A stretch of DNA of 64,000 bases from Pseudomonas anatoliensis (GTDB taxonomy: Bacteria > Pseudomonadota > Gammaproteobacteria > Pseudomonadales > Pseudomonadaceae): positions 682,001-746,000 of the forward strand of contig NZ_JACVHC010000002.1 in NCBI RefSeq assembly GCF_017976235.1, given 5' to 3'. A program made the translations under genes and the position numbers. Under the pieces are notes generated by a model that saw nothing but the letters and a program-made list of their open reading frames with translations, was not told the DNA's origin and made no database searches. This document shows, one piece after another, positions 48,228-57,544 of the stretch; the stretch's first letter is position 1, and each line of letters opens with the position of its first letter.

Positions 48228-48506
48228 ATGAACAAGTTTATTGTCGTTGCAGTGTTGCTGGCGTTGGCAGGTTGCACCACAAGTGCGAAGACCCATGCTG
48301 TGCGCGGCGTCAGTGGTATCGAGGTCGACTGTTCCGGGCTGGGCTCTGGCTGGGAAAAGTGCCAAAAGCGTGCGGCGAAGGAGTGCAAGGGTGCAGGTTA
48401 CAAAGTCATTACGCGATCTGACGATGCCAAGGATGAGGATGATTACCCGTTCGGCTTCAACCCTGCGGGCTTCGTGACTCGGACCATGCTGGTGATCTGT
48501 CGCTGA
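48228..48506 (+). CDS. Small putative lipoprotein
   Basis: A 92-residue protein with a lipoprotein signal peptide (MNKFIVVAVLLALAGC; lipobox LAGC, Cys16). The mature part has CSGLGSGWEKCQKRAAKEC and a final ICR, giving four further cysteines that could form disulfides, and an acidic DAKDEDDYPFGFNP stretch. AAGGAAG precedes ATG 48228. No function can be assigned; small proteins of this type occur between rpsA and ihfB in pseudomonads. Confidence 0.85.
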   Translation: MNKFIVVAVLLALAGCTTSAKTHAVRGVSGIEVDCSGLGSGWEKCQKRAAKECKGAGYKVITRSDDAKDEDDYPFGFNPAGFVTRTMLVICR

Positions 48507-48655
48507 TCTTGCGTGATCGGTCAGGTGTTGATGCCCCGAAAATGGGCGTTTGGACGCGGTGGAAGATATGTCAATCCCTGGGCTGTTCAAATTCTTCCGG
48601 GCGTGCTAAAACCTTTCAAGCGCTGATCTAGCTGCTTGAAAAAGAAGGGAAAAAT

Positions 48656-48952
48656 ATGACGAAGTCGGAGTTGATCGAACGAATTGTCACCCATCAAGGG
48701 CTGCTCTCATCCAAGGATGTGGAGCTGGCCATCAAGACCATGCTTGAACAAATGTCCCAATGCCTGGCCACTGGTGATCGCATCGAGATCCGTGGGTTCG
48801 GCAGCTTCTCCCTGCACTATCGCGCGCCGCGCGTTGGTCGCAATCCCAAGACCGGCCAGTCCGTCAGTCTGGATGGTAAATTCGTTCCGCACTTCAAGCC
48901 GGGCAAAGAACTGCGCGATCGTGTGAACGAAGAAGAGGAGGAGGGGGTTTGA
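48656..48952 (+). CDS. ihfB: Integration host factor subunit beta
   Basis: A 98-residue HU/IHF-family DNA-bending protein with [18 protein letters not shown] and the beta-arm region [25 protein letters not shown]. It partners with IHF-alpha to bend DNA at specific sites and supports sigma-54 promoters and recombination. GAAGGG precedes ATG 48656. In P. aeruginosa the O-antigen locus lies immediately downstream of this gene, as appears to be the case here. Confidence 0.97.
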   Translation: MTKSELIERIVTHQGLLSSKDVELAIKTMLEQMSQCLATGDRIEIRGFGSFSLHYRAPRVGRNPKTGQSVSLDGKFVPHFKPGKELRDRVNEEEEEGV

Positions 48953-48979
48953 CAGTGGCAATCTTTCAGGGAGCTAGTC

Positions 48980-49219
48980 ATGCGTAACCTGAAGCGCATA
49001 CTTCTCGGCGTTTTTATTCTTTTGCTGGTGTTGGTGATTTTGGCGTTTGTGCTTGAGAATCAGCAGTCGGTATCTTTGTTGTTTCTTGGGCTGTCTGGTC
49101 CGCAGTTGCCAGTCTCGTTGGTCGTCGTACTGGCGTTGCTCATTGGTATGTTGATCGGGCCAATACTCGGCTGGTTCTTGGGGCGTTCCTCCAGGGCTGC
49201 GCGAAAACGACTGGTCTGA
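48980..49219 (+). CDS. LapA domain (DUF1049) inner-membrane protein
   Basis: A 79-residue protein with two membrane helices (LLGVFILLLVLVILAFVLEN and VVVLALLIGMLIGPILGWFL) and a basic tail. The pattern matches the lipopolysaccharide assembly protein A (LapA/YciS) domain. AGGGAG precedes ATG 48980, 27 bases after ihfB, so the two are co-transcribed. LapA-type proteins take part in controlling LPS synthesis in E. coli; a parallel role is inferred. Confidence 0.85.
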   Translation: MRNLKRILLGVFILLLVLVILAFVLENQQSVSLLFLGLSGPQLPVSLVVVLALLIGMLIGPILGWFLGRSSRAARKRLV

Positions 49220-49395
49220 GAACGAGAGGTGCAGGGCATCTGTCGAAATTGCTCTCCAACCTATCTTTATCCATTAGTAAAACCGTCATTAAGCTGTAAA
49301 ATGCAACCCTTGTTCGATAGTGCCTTGTTGCACGTCGTTTCAGACTGACACTGACGGATGCCACTACTTGATGGCTTCTGCATTCATGGATTAGA

Positions 49396-49437
49396 CAGCG
49401 CTCTTTGTTGGCTCTGTCCGCAGCTCAAGGGTATCGT
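49396..49437 (+). promoter_or_regulatory. Possible JUMPstart/ops-like element before rmlB
   Basis: cagcgctct (49396) followed about 25 bases later by agggtatcgt (49428-49437) resembles the start and the ops end of the JUMPstart element found ahead of polysaccharide operons. Spacing is a few bases longer than the enterobacterial consensus and the ops core is imperfect. Confidence 0.25.
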
Positions 49438-49442
49438 TTCGC

Positions 49443-50519
49443 GTGAAAATTCTAGTTACCGGCGGCGCCGGATTCATCGGCTCGGCAGTCATTCGTCACA
49501 TCATCTCCAATACCACCGACTCCGTCGTTAACGTCGATAAGCTGACCTACGCCGGTAACCTCGAGTCGCTGGCAGAAGTCAGTCAGGATTCGCGTTACGC
49601 ATTTGAGCGCGTGGATATCTGTGATCGCGATCAGATCGACCGTGTTCTGCGTGAGCACCAGCCGGATGCAATCATGCACCTGGCCGCGGAGTCTCACGTT
49701 GATCGCTCGATTTCCGGCCCTTCAGAGTTCATCCAGACCAACATCATCGGTACTTACACTTTGCTGGAAGCCGCACGCCATTATTGGGCTGCGTTGGATG
49801 ATGCGCGCAAGACTAACTTCCGCTTCCATCACATTTCGACTGATGAAGTTTACGGAGACCTCGAAGGTCCGGAAGATCTCTTCACCGAAACCACGCCGTA
49901 TCAGCCAAGCTCGCCATATTCGGCCAGCAAGGCCAGTTCCGATCACCTTGTTCGCGCTTGGGCGCGTACCTATGGCCTGCCAACACTGGTAACCAATTGC
50001 TCGAACAACTATGGCCCATGCCACTTCCCTGAGAAGTTGATCCCGCTGATCATTCTCAATGCGCTGGAAGGCAAGCCGCTGCCGGTTTATGGCAAAGGCA
50101 ATCAAGTTCGTGACTGGCTGTATGTAGAAGATCACGCTCGTGCGTTGTACAAAGTCGTTACCGAAGGTGTGATCGGTGAGACTTACAACATTGGTGGTCA
50201 CAACGAAAAACAAAACATCGAAGTGGTGCATACCCTCTGTGCATTGCTCGATGAATTGCGTCCGGATTCGGCGCATCGGCCACATTCGAGCTTGATCACA
50301 TATGTTCAGGATCGCCCGGGTCACGATCAGCGTTACGCAATCGATGCGAGCAAGATCCAGCGCGAACTGGGCTGGACTCCGGAAGAAACCTTCGAAACCG
50401 GTATTCGCAAGACCGTTGAATGGTATCTGAACAACACTGAATGGGTTGAGCACGTGAAGAGCGGTAGCTACCAGCAGTGGATCGATCAGAACTATAGCGA
50501 TCGCTCGAGCAAAGCATGA
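49443..50519 (+). CDS. rfbB: dTDP-glucose 4,6-dehydratase
   Basis: A 358-residue extended SDR with [15 protein letters not shown] at the N-terminus, [12 protein letters not shown], the catalytic [11 protein letters not shown] (Asp-Glu) and [11 protein letters not shown] (YxxxK). It converts dTDP-glucose to dTDP-4-keto-6-deoxyglucose, the branch point for dTDP-rhamnose and related sugars. The GTG start at 49443 has AAGG about 12 bases upstream. It is the first gene of the polysaccharide locus and overlaps rfbD by 4 bases. Confidence 0.97.
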   Translation: MKILVTGGAGFIGSAVIRHIISNTTDSVVNVDKLTYAGNLESLAEVSQDSRYAFERVDICDRDQIDRVLREHQPDAIMHLAAESHVDRSISGPSEFIQTNIIGTYTLLEAARHYWAALDDARKTNFRFHHISTDEVYGDLEGPEDLFTETTPYQPSSPYSASKASSDHLVRAWARTYGLPTLVTNCSNNYGPCHFPEKLIPLIILNALEGKPLPVYGKGNQVRDWLYVEDHARALYKVVTEGVIGETYNIGGHNEKQNIEVVHTLCALLDELRPDSAHRPHSSLITYVQDRPGHDQRYAIDASKIQRELGWTPEETFETGIRKTVEWYLNNTEWVEHVKSGSYQQWIDQNYSDRSSKA

Positions 50520-51397
50520 AGATCCTGCTTTTAGGAAAAAACGGCCAGGTGGGTTGGGAGCTGCAACGTTCTCTTGCACCGCTCGGTGAATTGATTGCCC
50601 TTGACCGCAACTCGGGTGGTGATCTGTCCGACTTGGACGCATTACGCGAGACCATTCGCCTGGTCAAACCTGATGTTATTGTCAACGCTGCCGCCTACAC
50701 TGCGGTTGATAAGGCTGAGTCAGAAACCGAGCTGGCCGACCGGGTCAACGGTGGGGCATGTCAGGTCATGGCTGATGAGGCCATGTTCCTGGGCGCGTGG
50801 TTAATTCACTACTCGACCGACTATGTGTTCAGCGGTCAAGGTTCTCAGCGCTGGCAGGAAACTGATCAAGTCGCCCCCGTGAATCACTATGGCGCCAGCA
50901 AGCTGGCTGGTGAGCAAGCGATTATCGCATCGGGTTGCAAGCATCTGATCTTCCGCACCAGTTGGGTGTATGGCGCTCGTGGCAACAATTTCGCTAAAAC
51001 CATGTTACGTCTGGCCAAGGATCGCGAAACCCTTAGCGTTATCGCCGACCAAGTTGGTGCGCCGACGGGTGCAGACCTGATTGCCGACGTGACTGCATCG
51101 GCTATTCAGCAGGTCATGCATCGCCCTGAATTGGCGGGCCTATATCACTTGGCCGCCAGCGGCGAAGTTTCTTGGCATGGCTACGCCAGTCATGTGATCG
51201 ATTTTGCGCAGACAAATGGTGAGGAACTCGCCGTTACGGCGATCAATCCGATTGATACTTCTGCGTATCCAACACCTGCGCGTCGTCCCCTGAACTCCCG
51301 ATTGAATACTCAGAAACTGCGCGACAATTTTTCTCTACACTTGCCGGATTGGCAAAGTGGTGTAACCCGAATGCTTAGGGAAGTTCTGAACAAATGA
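50516..51397 (+). CDS. rfbD: dTDP-4-dehydrorhamnose reductase
   Basis: A 293-residue RmlD with [14 protein letters not shown] (cofactor loop), [23 protein letters not shown] and [10 protein letters not shown] (YxxxK), then [14 protein letters not shown]. It reduces dTDP-4-dehydro-rhamnose to dTDP-L-rhamnose. ATGA overlaps on both sides couple it to rfbB and rfbA. Confidence 0.96.
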   Translation: MKILLLGKNGQVGWELQRSLAPLGELIALDRNSGGDLSDLDALRETIRLVKPDVIVNAAAYTAVDKAESETELADRVNGGACQVMADEAMFLGAWLIHYSTDYVFSGQGSQRWQETDQVAPVNHYGASKLAGEQAIIASGCKHLIFRTSWVYGARGNNFAKTMLRLAKDRETLSVIADQVGAPTGADLIADVTASAIQQVMHRPELAGLYHLAASGEVSWHGYASHVIDFAQTNGEELAVTAINPIDTSAYPTPARRPLNSRLNTQKLRDNFSLHLPDWQSGVTRMLREVLNK

Positions 51398-52284
51398 CCA
51401 CGACAAATCGTAAAGGCATCATCCTCGCTGGCGGATCGGGAACGCGTCTGCACCCGCTCACGCTTGGTGTCTCCAAGCAAATGCTGCCGATCTATGACAA
51501 GCCGATGATCTTTTATCCGCTGTCGGTCCTGATGCTGGCAGGGATGCGCGAAATCCTGATTATCTCCACGCCTGAGGACTTGCCGTTATTCCGCAAGTTG
51601 TTGGGCGATGGCAGCCTGTATGGCATCAAGTTGACCTATGCAGAACAACCTACTCCGGATGGTCTCGCTCAGGCGTTCATTATCGGTGAGGAATTTATTG
51701 GTCAGGATCCTTGCTGCCTGATCCTCGGCGACAATATTTTCTATGGCCAGCACTTCTCGGACAATTTGCGTTCGGCGACCGAACAGAAGAGCGGCGCGAC
51801 CGTGTTCGGTTATCACGTTTCAGATCCCGAGCGTTTTGGTGTAGTCGAGTTCGATGCTAAGGGCCGAGCGCTCAGCATTGAAGAGAAACCACTAAACCCA
51901 AAATCCAACTACGCAGTAACGGGTCTTTATTTCTACGACAACGAAGTTGTGGAAATAGCCAAGAACATCAAACCGTCTGAGCGTGGTGAACTGGAAATTA
52001 CCGACGTAAACCGCGTTTATCTTGAGCGCAAGTCCCTCAGTGTCGAAATGCTTGGTCGTGGTTTCGCTTGGCTCGACACGGGCACTCACGACTCGTTGCT
52101 CGAGGCCAGTCACTTTGTGCACACCATCGAACAGCGCCAAGGTCTGAAAGTCGCTTGCCTGGAAGAGATCGCTTACCACAACGGCTGGATTTCTGCCGAG
52201 CAGTTGGGTGAACAAGCCAACGCGTTGAAAAAGACTGGCTACGGTCAGTACCTCCAGAAACTTCTGGATTCACCTTCGCACTGA
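51394..52284 (+). CDS. rfbA: Glucose-1-phosphate thymidylyltransferase
   Basis: A 296-residue nucleotidyltransferase with [28 protein letters not shown] (metal-binding Asp) and IEEKP. It makes dTDP-glucose from dTTP and glucose-1-phosphate, the first step of the rhamnose branch, and is usually feedback-inhibited by dTDP-rhamnose. Overlaps rfbD by ATGA. The expected fourth gene, rmlC (3,5-epimerase), does not follow; a glycosyltransferase begins 55 bases later. Confidence 0.97.
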   Translation: MTTTNRKGIILAGGSGTRLHPLTLGVSKQMLPIYDKPMIFYPLSVLMLAGMREILIISTPEDLPLFRKLLGDGSLYGIKLTYAEQPTPDGLAQAFIIGEEFIGQDPCCLILGDNIFYGQHFSDNLRSATEQKSGATVFGYHVSDPERFGVVEFDAKGRALSIEEKPLNPKSNYAVTGLYFYDNEVVEIAKNIKPSERGELEITDVNRVYLERKSLSVEMLGRGFAWLDTGTHDSLLEASHFVHTIEQRQGLKVACLEEIAYHNGWISAEQLGEQANALKKTGYGQYLQKLLDSPSH

Positions 52285-52339
52285 TTCAAACACCAGTTCC
52301 CGTCGAACATCAGCGTTTTTTCAGTGCAGCAGGAATGGC

Positions 52340-53263
52340 ATGCCAGTAAAACGTCCCAAGGTTGCAGTTTTGCTGGCTGCTTATAATGGCATGCAGTGGA
52401 TCGAGGAGCAGTTGGCCTCGATCCTTGGCCAGTCAGCAGTCGATGTAACCGTTTATATAAGCATCGACCCCTCTACCGACGGTACTGAAGCGTGGTGTGC
52501 AGTTTATGCCTCCAATCACCCGCAAGTTCGGGTCTTGCCGCCAGCAGGTAACTTTGGTGGCGCATCTCGTAATTTCTTCCGACTCATCCGCGATATTGAG
52601 TTTGAAACTTTCGATTTCGTTTCCTTTGCTGATCAGGATGATATTTGGCACGTAGATAAGTTGCAGCGTGCGACTCATGCCATCCAAAGTCGTCATGTCG
52701 ACGCCTACTCCAGCAATGTCACGGCTTTTTGGCCTGATGGAAAAACCCATTTGTTGGATAAGGCGCAGCTTCAGGTTGACTGGGACTTTCTTTTTGAAGC
52801 GGCGGGGCCTGGCTGCACTTATGTTATGAACAAAAGGCTCGCTGACTCATTAAAGGTGTCAATGATCAGTAATTGGCATCTGTTACAAGATGTCAGTCTG
52901 CACGATTGGTATTGCTATTCCTTTGCTCGTAGCCATGGTTTTCTTTGGTACATAGATCCTGAGCCGACGATGGACTATCGCCAGCATGAGCGTAACCAGG
53001 TAGGCGCCAACAAGGGGTTGGCGCCATTGCTTGCGCGTTATAAAACTATCCATGACGGCTGGTGGTTCACTCAAGTTCAATTAATTGTGCACTTGGTCGG
53101 ACAGGATAAAAATCCATTTGTAATGACTTGGCTCAAACTGCGCCGCAGGCAATTAATTAAACTTTCATTCAGTGCCTGGCAGTGTCGCCGTCGGGTAAGG
53201 GATAAAGTTTTTTTCTTTTGTATTTGCTGGGTCACTGCGTTGATTGGGAATAAGGCCCAATGA
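52340..53263 (+). CDS. Family 2 glycosyltransferase
   Basis: A 307-residue GT-A enzyme. VAVLLAAYNGMQWIEEQLASI opens the nucleotide-sugar fold, FADQDDIW carries the DxD-like metal site and LQDVSLHDWYCY is a probable catalytic-base region. It resembles rhamnosyltransferases of the RgpB/WbbL group, which fits the rhamnose genes upstream, but donor and acceptor are not proven. A short hydrophobic C-terminus (VFFFCICWVTAL) may touch the membrane. AGGA precedes ATG 52340, and its end overlaps the next start (ATGA). Composition is AT-richer than the housekeeping genes. Confidence 0.88.
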   Translation: MPVKRPKVAVLLAAYNGMQWIEEQLASILGQSAVDVTVYISIDPSTDGTEAWCAVYASNHPQVRVLPPAGNFGGASRNFFRLIRDIEFETFDFVSFADQDDIWHVDKLQRATHAIQSRHVDAYSSNVTAFWPDGKTHLLDKAQLQVDWDFLFEAAGPGCTYVMNKRLADSLKVSMISNWHLLQDVSLHDWYCYSFARSHGFLWYIDPEPTMDYRQHERNQVGANKGLAPLLARYKTIHDGWWFTQVQLIVHLVGQDKNPFVMTWLKLRRRQLIKLSFSAWQCRRRVRDKVFFFCICWVTALIGNKAQ

Positions 53264-54219
53264 CTGCCCTAAAGGTTTTGGTAACCGGGGCGAGCGGTTT
53301 TGTCGGAGAAGCTGTGGTTTTCAGGTTGTTGATGGACGGGAAATTTTGTCCGATCGCAGCATCGCGCAGTGCCACCCGCTTAAATGGATTGTGTTCCGTC
53401 CAGCCTTTCAATATGAATGCCGATGTTTTGCCTGCGCTGGATGATGTTCAAGTAGTCGTTCATGCTGCGGCTCGGGTGCATGTCATGAATGAAACGGCAG
53501 AAGATGCTCTCGCGCAGTTCCGCAAGGTCAACGTGCAAGGAACCTTGAGGCTGGCACGGCGCGCAGCGGAATCGGGAGTCAAACGTTTCATCTTTGTCAG
53601 TTCAATCAAGGTCAACGGTGAAGGCACAGTCCCATCCAGACCTTACGAAGCAGACAGTCGGCCGAATCCTGTGGATCCCTATGGCATCTCCAAATACGAA
53701 GCCGAAGAAGCGTTGAAGAAACTACACTCCGATACCGGGATGGAGGTTGTCATTATTCGGCCGCCCTTGGTTTATGGGCCTGGGGTGAAGGCCAACTTTC
53801 TGAACATGATGATGTGGCTGGATAAGGGTATTCCGCTGCCTCTGGGATCAATCCGCAATCAACGAAGTTTTGTAGCAATTGGCAATCTCGTGCATTTGAT
53901 CGTCGTATGCATTGATCACCCCATGGCGGCCAATCAGACATTTTTGGTAAGCGACGGCGAAGATCTGTCCACAACGCAATTGCTGCGTCGCCTTTCGGTA
54001 GCAATGGGTAGATCTGCACGACTTTTGCCAGTGCCAGCCTGGCTTTTGAAGCTGGCGGCCATCACATTGGGTAAGCAAGCTTTCGCTCAGCGACTATGCG
54101 GTTCGTTGCATGTTGACATTAGTAAAAATCGAGAATTAATGGGCTGGACGCCGCCCGTCAGCGTTGACGACGCTATGCGACAGACTGCTGATCATTATCT
54201 GGAAAACGTAAAGAGATGA
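53260..54219 (+). CDS. NAD-dependent epimerase/dehydratase family protein (WbpV-like)
   Basis: A 319-residue extended SDR with VTGASGFVGEAVVFRLL, VVHAAARVHVMNE, a Ser in FIFVSSIKVNGEG and YGISKYEAEEAL (YxxxK). The position immediately before the WbpL-type transferase and the motif set match WbpV, reported as the C4-reductase completing UDP-N-acetylquinovosamine. The alternative is a UDP-sugar 4-epimerase. ATGA overlaps on both sides. Confidence 0.85.
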   Translation: MTALKVLVTGASGFVGEAVVFRLLMDGKFCPIAASRSATRLNGLCSVQPFNMNADVLPALDDVQVVVHAAARVHVMNETAEDALAQFRKVNVQGTLRLARRAAESGVKRFIFVSSIKVNGEGTVPSRPYEADSRPNPVDPYGISKYEAEEALKKLHSDTGMEVVIIRPPLVYGPGVKANFLNMMMWLDKGIPLPLGSIRNQRSFVAIGNLVHLIVVCIDHPMAANQTFLVSDGEDLSTTQLLRRLSVAMGRSARLLPVPAWLLKLAAITLGKQAFAQRLCGSLHVDISKNRELMGWTPPVSVDDAMRQTADHYLENVKR

Positions 54220-55220
54220 CTGTTTGGAGCCTATTACTGGCGGTATTCGTGTTGTCGTGGGTTTTGACAATGATTCTGCGTCGATACGCTCTGGCGAAGA
54301 GTTTGATGGATATACCCAATGAACGTAGCTCCCACTCTGTGCCTACTCCAAGGGGCGGGGGCGTTGCGATCGTTGCCGCCTTTCTACTTGTCTTACCAGT
54401 TCTTGCCCAGTTGAATCTAATCAACCCAGCTGCGCTCTGGGGGCTCTCGGGTTCAGGTTTGTTGATAGCCGTTCTCGGATTCATTGATGATCACGGGCAT
54501 ATTGCTGCCAGATGGCGGTTGATCGGCCATTTTGTTGCTGCCGCCTGGGCGTTGTACTGGCTCAATGGACTGCCTGCGATCCTGCTCTGGGGTATCAACT
54601 TTGATCCGGGATGGATCGGGTGCTTTCTCGCTTTGATTTATCTGGTCTGGATGCTCAACCTCTACAACTTCATGGACGGTATCGATGGATTGGCCAGCGC
54701 TGAAGCGATGAGCGTCTGCCTGGGCATGTGTCTGGTTTATTATGTCCTTGGATGCGTTGAGCTGATCTGGCCACCACTAATGCTAGCGGCGGCCGTTGGA
54801 GGATTTCTGTGGTGGAATTTCCCTCCCGCGAAGATATTCATGGGCGATGCGGGGAGTGGCTTTCTCGGTATCATCCTAGCCGTCTTGTCTCTCCAAGGAG
54901 CCTGGAGCAAGCCTGAATTGCTGTTCAGCTGGGTTATCCTGTTAGGTGTCTTCATCGTGGATGCGACATGGACTCTCGGTCGACGCTTGCTCAGAGGTGA
55001 CAAGGTTTATCAGGCACACAGTTCGCACGCTTACCAGCATGCTGCTCGAAGTGTAGGTCACAAGAAAGTCACGCTCGCCGTTGTGATGATAAACGTGCTG
55101 TTCCTGCTGCCTTTATCGATGTTCGTTGCATTGGGCATGTTGAGCGTAATAACCGCTCTGCTCATTGCTTTTACTCCGCTGATTTATCTCGCTTATCGCT
55201 TTGGTGCTGGCAAGGCTTGA
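54216..55220 (+). CDS. Undecaprenyl-phosphate sugar-1-phosphate transferase (WbpL/WecA type)
   Basis: A 334-residue membrane protein with about ten helices and the polyprenyl-phosphate sugar-1-phosphate transferase motifs: RSSHSVPTPRGGG, FIDDHGHIAARWRL, NLYNFMDGIDGLAS, FMGDAGSGFLG and HSSHAYQHA. It starts glycan synthesis by moving a HexNAc-1-phosphate, probably QuiNAc or a related sugar given the WbpV-like neighbour, onto undecaprenyl phosphate. It is the initiating enzyme of an O-antigen-type polymer. ATGA overlap with the preceding gene. Confidence 0.93.
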   Translation: MTVWSLLLAVFVLSWVLTMILRRYALAKSLMDIPNERSSHSVPTPRGGGVAIVAAFLLVLPVLAQLNLINPAALWGLSGSGLLIAVLGFIDDHGHIAARWRLIGHFVAAAWALYWLNGLPAILLWGINFDPGWIGCFLALIYLVWMLNLYNFMDGIDGLASAEAMSVCLGMCLVYYVLGCVELIWPPLMLAAAVGGFLWWNFPPAKIFMGDAGSGFLGIILAVLSLQGAWSKPELLFSWVILLGVFIVDATWTLGRRLLRGDKVYQAHSSHAYQHAARSVGHKKVTLAVVMINVLFLLPLSMFVALGMLSVITALLIAFTPLIYLAYRFGAGKA

Positions 55221-55340
55221 AGTCGTAAGGTATCTGTAGCGAGTGGGGCGTTTACAATGTGGATGCAGGCTGTCCGAGCGTCATTCAGTCGGTCAGGGGC
55301 TGCACTCGAAAACGGTCAGACATCAAAATGACGAGAAATT

Positions 55341-55934
55341 ATGCAGAATAATCTCACTTGCCAGCCTATCTCGACGACCAGTCGGGTGCGCGGCGAGCAA
55401 AAAAATCAGCGTCCCGTAGTAATCTGGCTGACCGGTCTTAGCGGCTCAGGCAAGTCTTCTCTGGCCGATGCGCTTGAGCAGCGGCTCATAGCGAATGGCT
55501 TCCACACTTATCTGCTTGATGGCGATAACGTACGAATGGGGCTGTGCAAGGACCTAGGGTTCGGTGATCAGGATCGAACGGAAAACATCCGTCGCGTGGC
55601 GGAAGTAGCTAATCTTTTCATGGATGCCGGGCTAATTGTCATTACGTCCTTTATATCTCCGTTCCACCGCGATCGTGCGCTTGCCCGCAGTGTGATTGGT
55701 GAGGAGTCCTTTATCGAAGTCTATCTTGATACACCGCTGAGCGAGTGTGAGCGAAGGGATCCAAAAGGCCTTTACAGCAAAGCTCGGCAGGGGCTTATCA
55801 AGAACTTCACCGGTATCGACTCGCCCTATGAAGTGCCTGATTCTCCTCACGTCAAAATCGATACACTGACTCATTCAATAGATGATGGGGTGGATACCAT
55901 CATGGCTTACTTGAAACAATGGAATACCAAGTGA
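55341..55934 (+). CDS. cysC: Adenylyl-sulfate (APS) kinase
   Basis: A 197-residue kinase with P-loop GLSGSGKSS (residues 32-40), [29 protein letters not shown] (phosphorylated serine region) and [16 protein letters not shown]. It makes PAPS from APS. The gene stands alone, without cysD/cysN, inside a surface-polysaccharide locus and is coupled by a GTGA overlap to an FAD/NAD(P)-binding protein. A PAPS supply for a sulfated product is possible, but no sulfotransferase is visible in the window. Confidence 0.93.
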   Translation: MQNNLTCQPISTTSRVRGEQKNQRPVVIWLTGLSGSGKSSLADALEQRLIANGFHTYLLDGDNVRMGLCKDLGFGDQDRTENIRRVAEVANLFMDAGLIVITSFISPFHRDRALARSVIGEESFIEVYLDTPLSECERRDPKGLYSKARQGLIKNFTGIDSPYEVPDSPHVKIDTLTHSIDDGVDTIMAYLKQWNTK

Positions 55935-57313
55935 AGCGTTTAGTCATCATTGGCGCAGGCTTTAGCGGGGCAGTAACGGCTATTGAGTTTCTCAAACACG
56001 CCCCCAAGGGATCCCGACTCACCATTATCAACCGTTCAGGCAAGATGGCGCGTGGGTTGGCTTATGGAACCAGCAGTCCTGACCACTTGCTGAATGTACC
56101 CGCAGGCAATATGTCTGCACTTGTAGGTGATCCCGACTCCTTTCTTGAATTTTGTCGCAATTTTGATCCAGAAGTACATTCCGGTAGTTTTGTCTCGCGC
56201 AAAATGTACGGTGCGTATCTGAGTGAGTTGCTGGCTCAGGCTGAAAAAGAGTCTGAAGTCCAATGTTCGCGTATGACGGGCGAGGTCTTGTCAATTGAGC
56301 CTTCGGGAACCGGGGCGGTATTAGAAATTCATACCGGAGAGCGGATTGTTGCGGATCATGTGGTGTTGGCATTCGGGAATTTTTCGCCAGCCAAGCCTCA
56401 AGGGTTACAAAAACTCGACGAGTGCCCAGCATATTTAGGAGATCCTTGGTCTGCACCCGCTGCCGAGATGAATCAAGAAGCACCCACTGTTTTATTGATT
56501 GGAAGTGGCCTGACCGCAGTTGATACTTTGATCTCTCTGCGTCGTACACATCCGGATGCCAAAGTAACTATGGTTTCGCGCCGTGGCTTATTGCCGACTG
56601 CACATAGAGTGCGGCTGCCTGCACCTGGATTCAAGACAACGATCTGTGATGACCTGCTTGCCGCCGATCCTGTTGTTTCCGTGTACACCCAGCTAATTCG
56701 CAGGGAAGTTTCCCGCTCCCCAGAGCACTGGCGTGAAGTTGTGGCGGCACTCAGGCCCATTACCTCTATTTTGTGGGAGCGCCTGCCTGTTAATGAGCGG
56801 AAACGCTTTTTGCGTCACCTGCAACCGCACTGGGATGTTTACCGTCACCGAGTCGCACCGCAGACTTTCAGGATTTTTCAGGAAGCGTTTGCAGCGTCCA
56901 CTGTCAGTTCGATCGCTGGTCGAATCGTAGCGATTGACATCAAAGGAACGTGTGTCTCAGCGCAAATCAAATTAAGAGGCACTGATAATATTCTCGAGCG
57001 TCAGTTCGATCAGGTCATCAATTGTACGGGACCGTGCACAGATGTCTGTAAAATTACTGATCCGTTCATTTCTTACTTACTGAAAGAGTCTGTAATTTGC
57101 GCCGACGATCTGCACCTCGGCATCAAAGTTGCTGACGATTACGCAGTTATTGATCGGTCCGGGAAAAGTCTGGATTGGTTAAGTTATGTCGGCCCTATGC
57201 TTAAGGCTCATTTGTGGGAAGCCACGGCGGTTCCTGAGCTTCGTCAGCATGCCCGTGCTCTGGCGAGCAAAGTTGTTAAAAGCTTTTCAAAGGATGAACC
57301 CGAGGCTGAATAG
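55931..57313 (+). CDS. FAD/NAD(P)-binding oxidoreductase-like protein
   Basis: A 460-residue protein with an N-terminal FAD loop ([17 protein letters not shown]) and [22 protein letters not shown], the pattern of the FAD-NAD(P)-binding family (NAD_binding_9). A second nucleotide loop is [16 protein letters not shown]. Function is unknown; relatives include hydroxylase-like monooxygenases. The GTG at 55931 overlaps the cysC stop; the ATG at 55919 lacks a ribosome site. It is the last plus-strand gene of the locus and ends 21 bases before a strong terminator. Confidence 0.85.
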   Translation: MKRLVIIGAGFSGAVTAIEFLKHAPKGSRLTIINRSGKMARGLAYGTSSPDHLLNVPAGNMSALVGDPDSFLEFCRNFDPEVHSGSFVSRKMYGAYLSELLAQAEKESEVQCSRMTGEVLSIEPSGTGAVLEIHTGERIVADHVVLAFGNFSPAKPQGLQKLDECPAYLGDPWSAPAAEMNQEAPTVLLIGSGLTAVDTLISLRRTHPDAKVTMVSRRGLLPTAHRVRLPAPGFKTTICDDLLAADPVVSVYTQLIRREVSRSPEHWREVVAALRPITSILWERLPVNERKRFLRHLQPHWDVYRHRVAPQTFRIFQEAFAASTVSSIAGRIVAIDIKGTCVSAQIKLRGTDNILERQFDQVINCTGPCTDVCKITDPFISYLLKESVICADDLHLGIKVADDYAVIDRSGKSLDWLSYVGPMLKAHLWEATAVPELRQHARALASKVVKSFSKDEPEAE

Positions 57314-57334
57314 TAGTTTTCTCTGAACACTTGG

Positions 57335-57367
57335 AGCCCTCAACCGTCACGCGGTTGAGGGCTTTTT
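57335..57367 (+). terminator. Rho-independent terminator after the FAD protein
   Basis: A perfect 11-bp stem (agccctcaacc / ggttgagggct) with a 7-base loop, then TTTTT. Confidence 0.93.
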
Positions 57368-57401
57368 CATTGTTCAGGATCAGACGAGAGTTGATAGCAA
57401 A

Positions 57402-57440
57402 AAAAGACCAATAGCATCTTAAGCTATTGGTCTTTTCAAA
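57402..57440. terminator. Bidirectional terminator between convergent operons
   Basis: A perfect 14-bp stem (aaaagaccaatagc / gctattggtctttt) with loop atcttaa. A run on the left and T run on the right allow it to act on both strands; it probably ends the minus-strand SGNH gene transcript. Confidence 0.88.
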
Positions 57441-57544
57441 AGACAACTGGATGCCGTGAGTTTCCGCATCGAACCTGGAGGAGAAGGGCAGCAACCCATC
57501 AATAACCTTCGGTGCTGCCATTCAGTTCTTGAGTTTTCAGAGGA

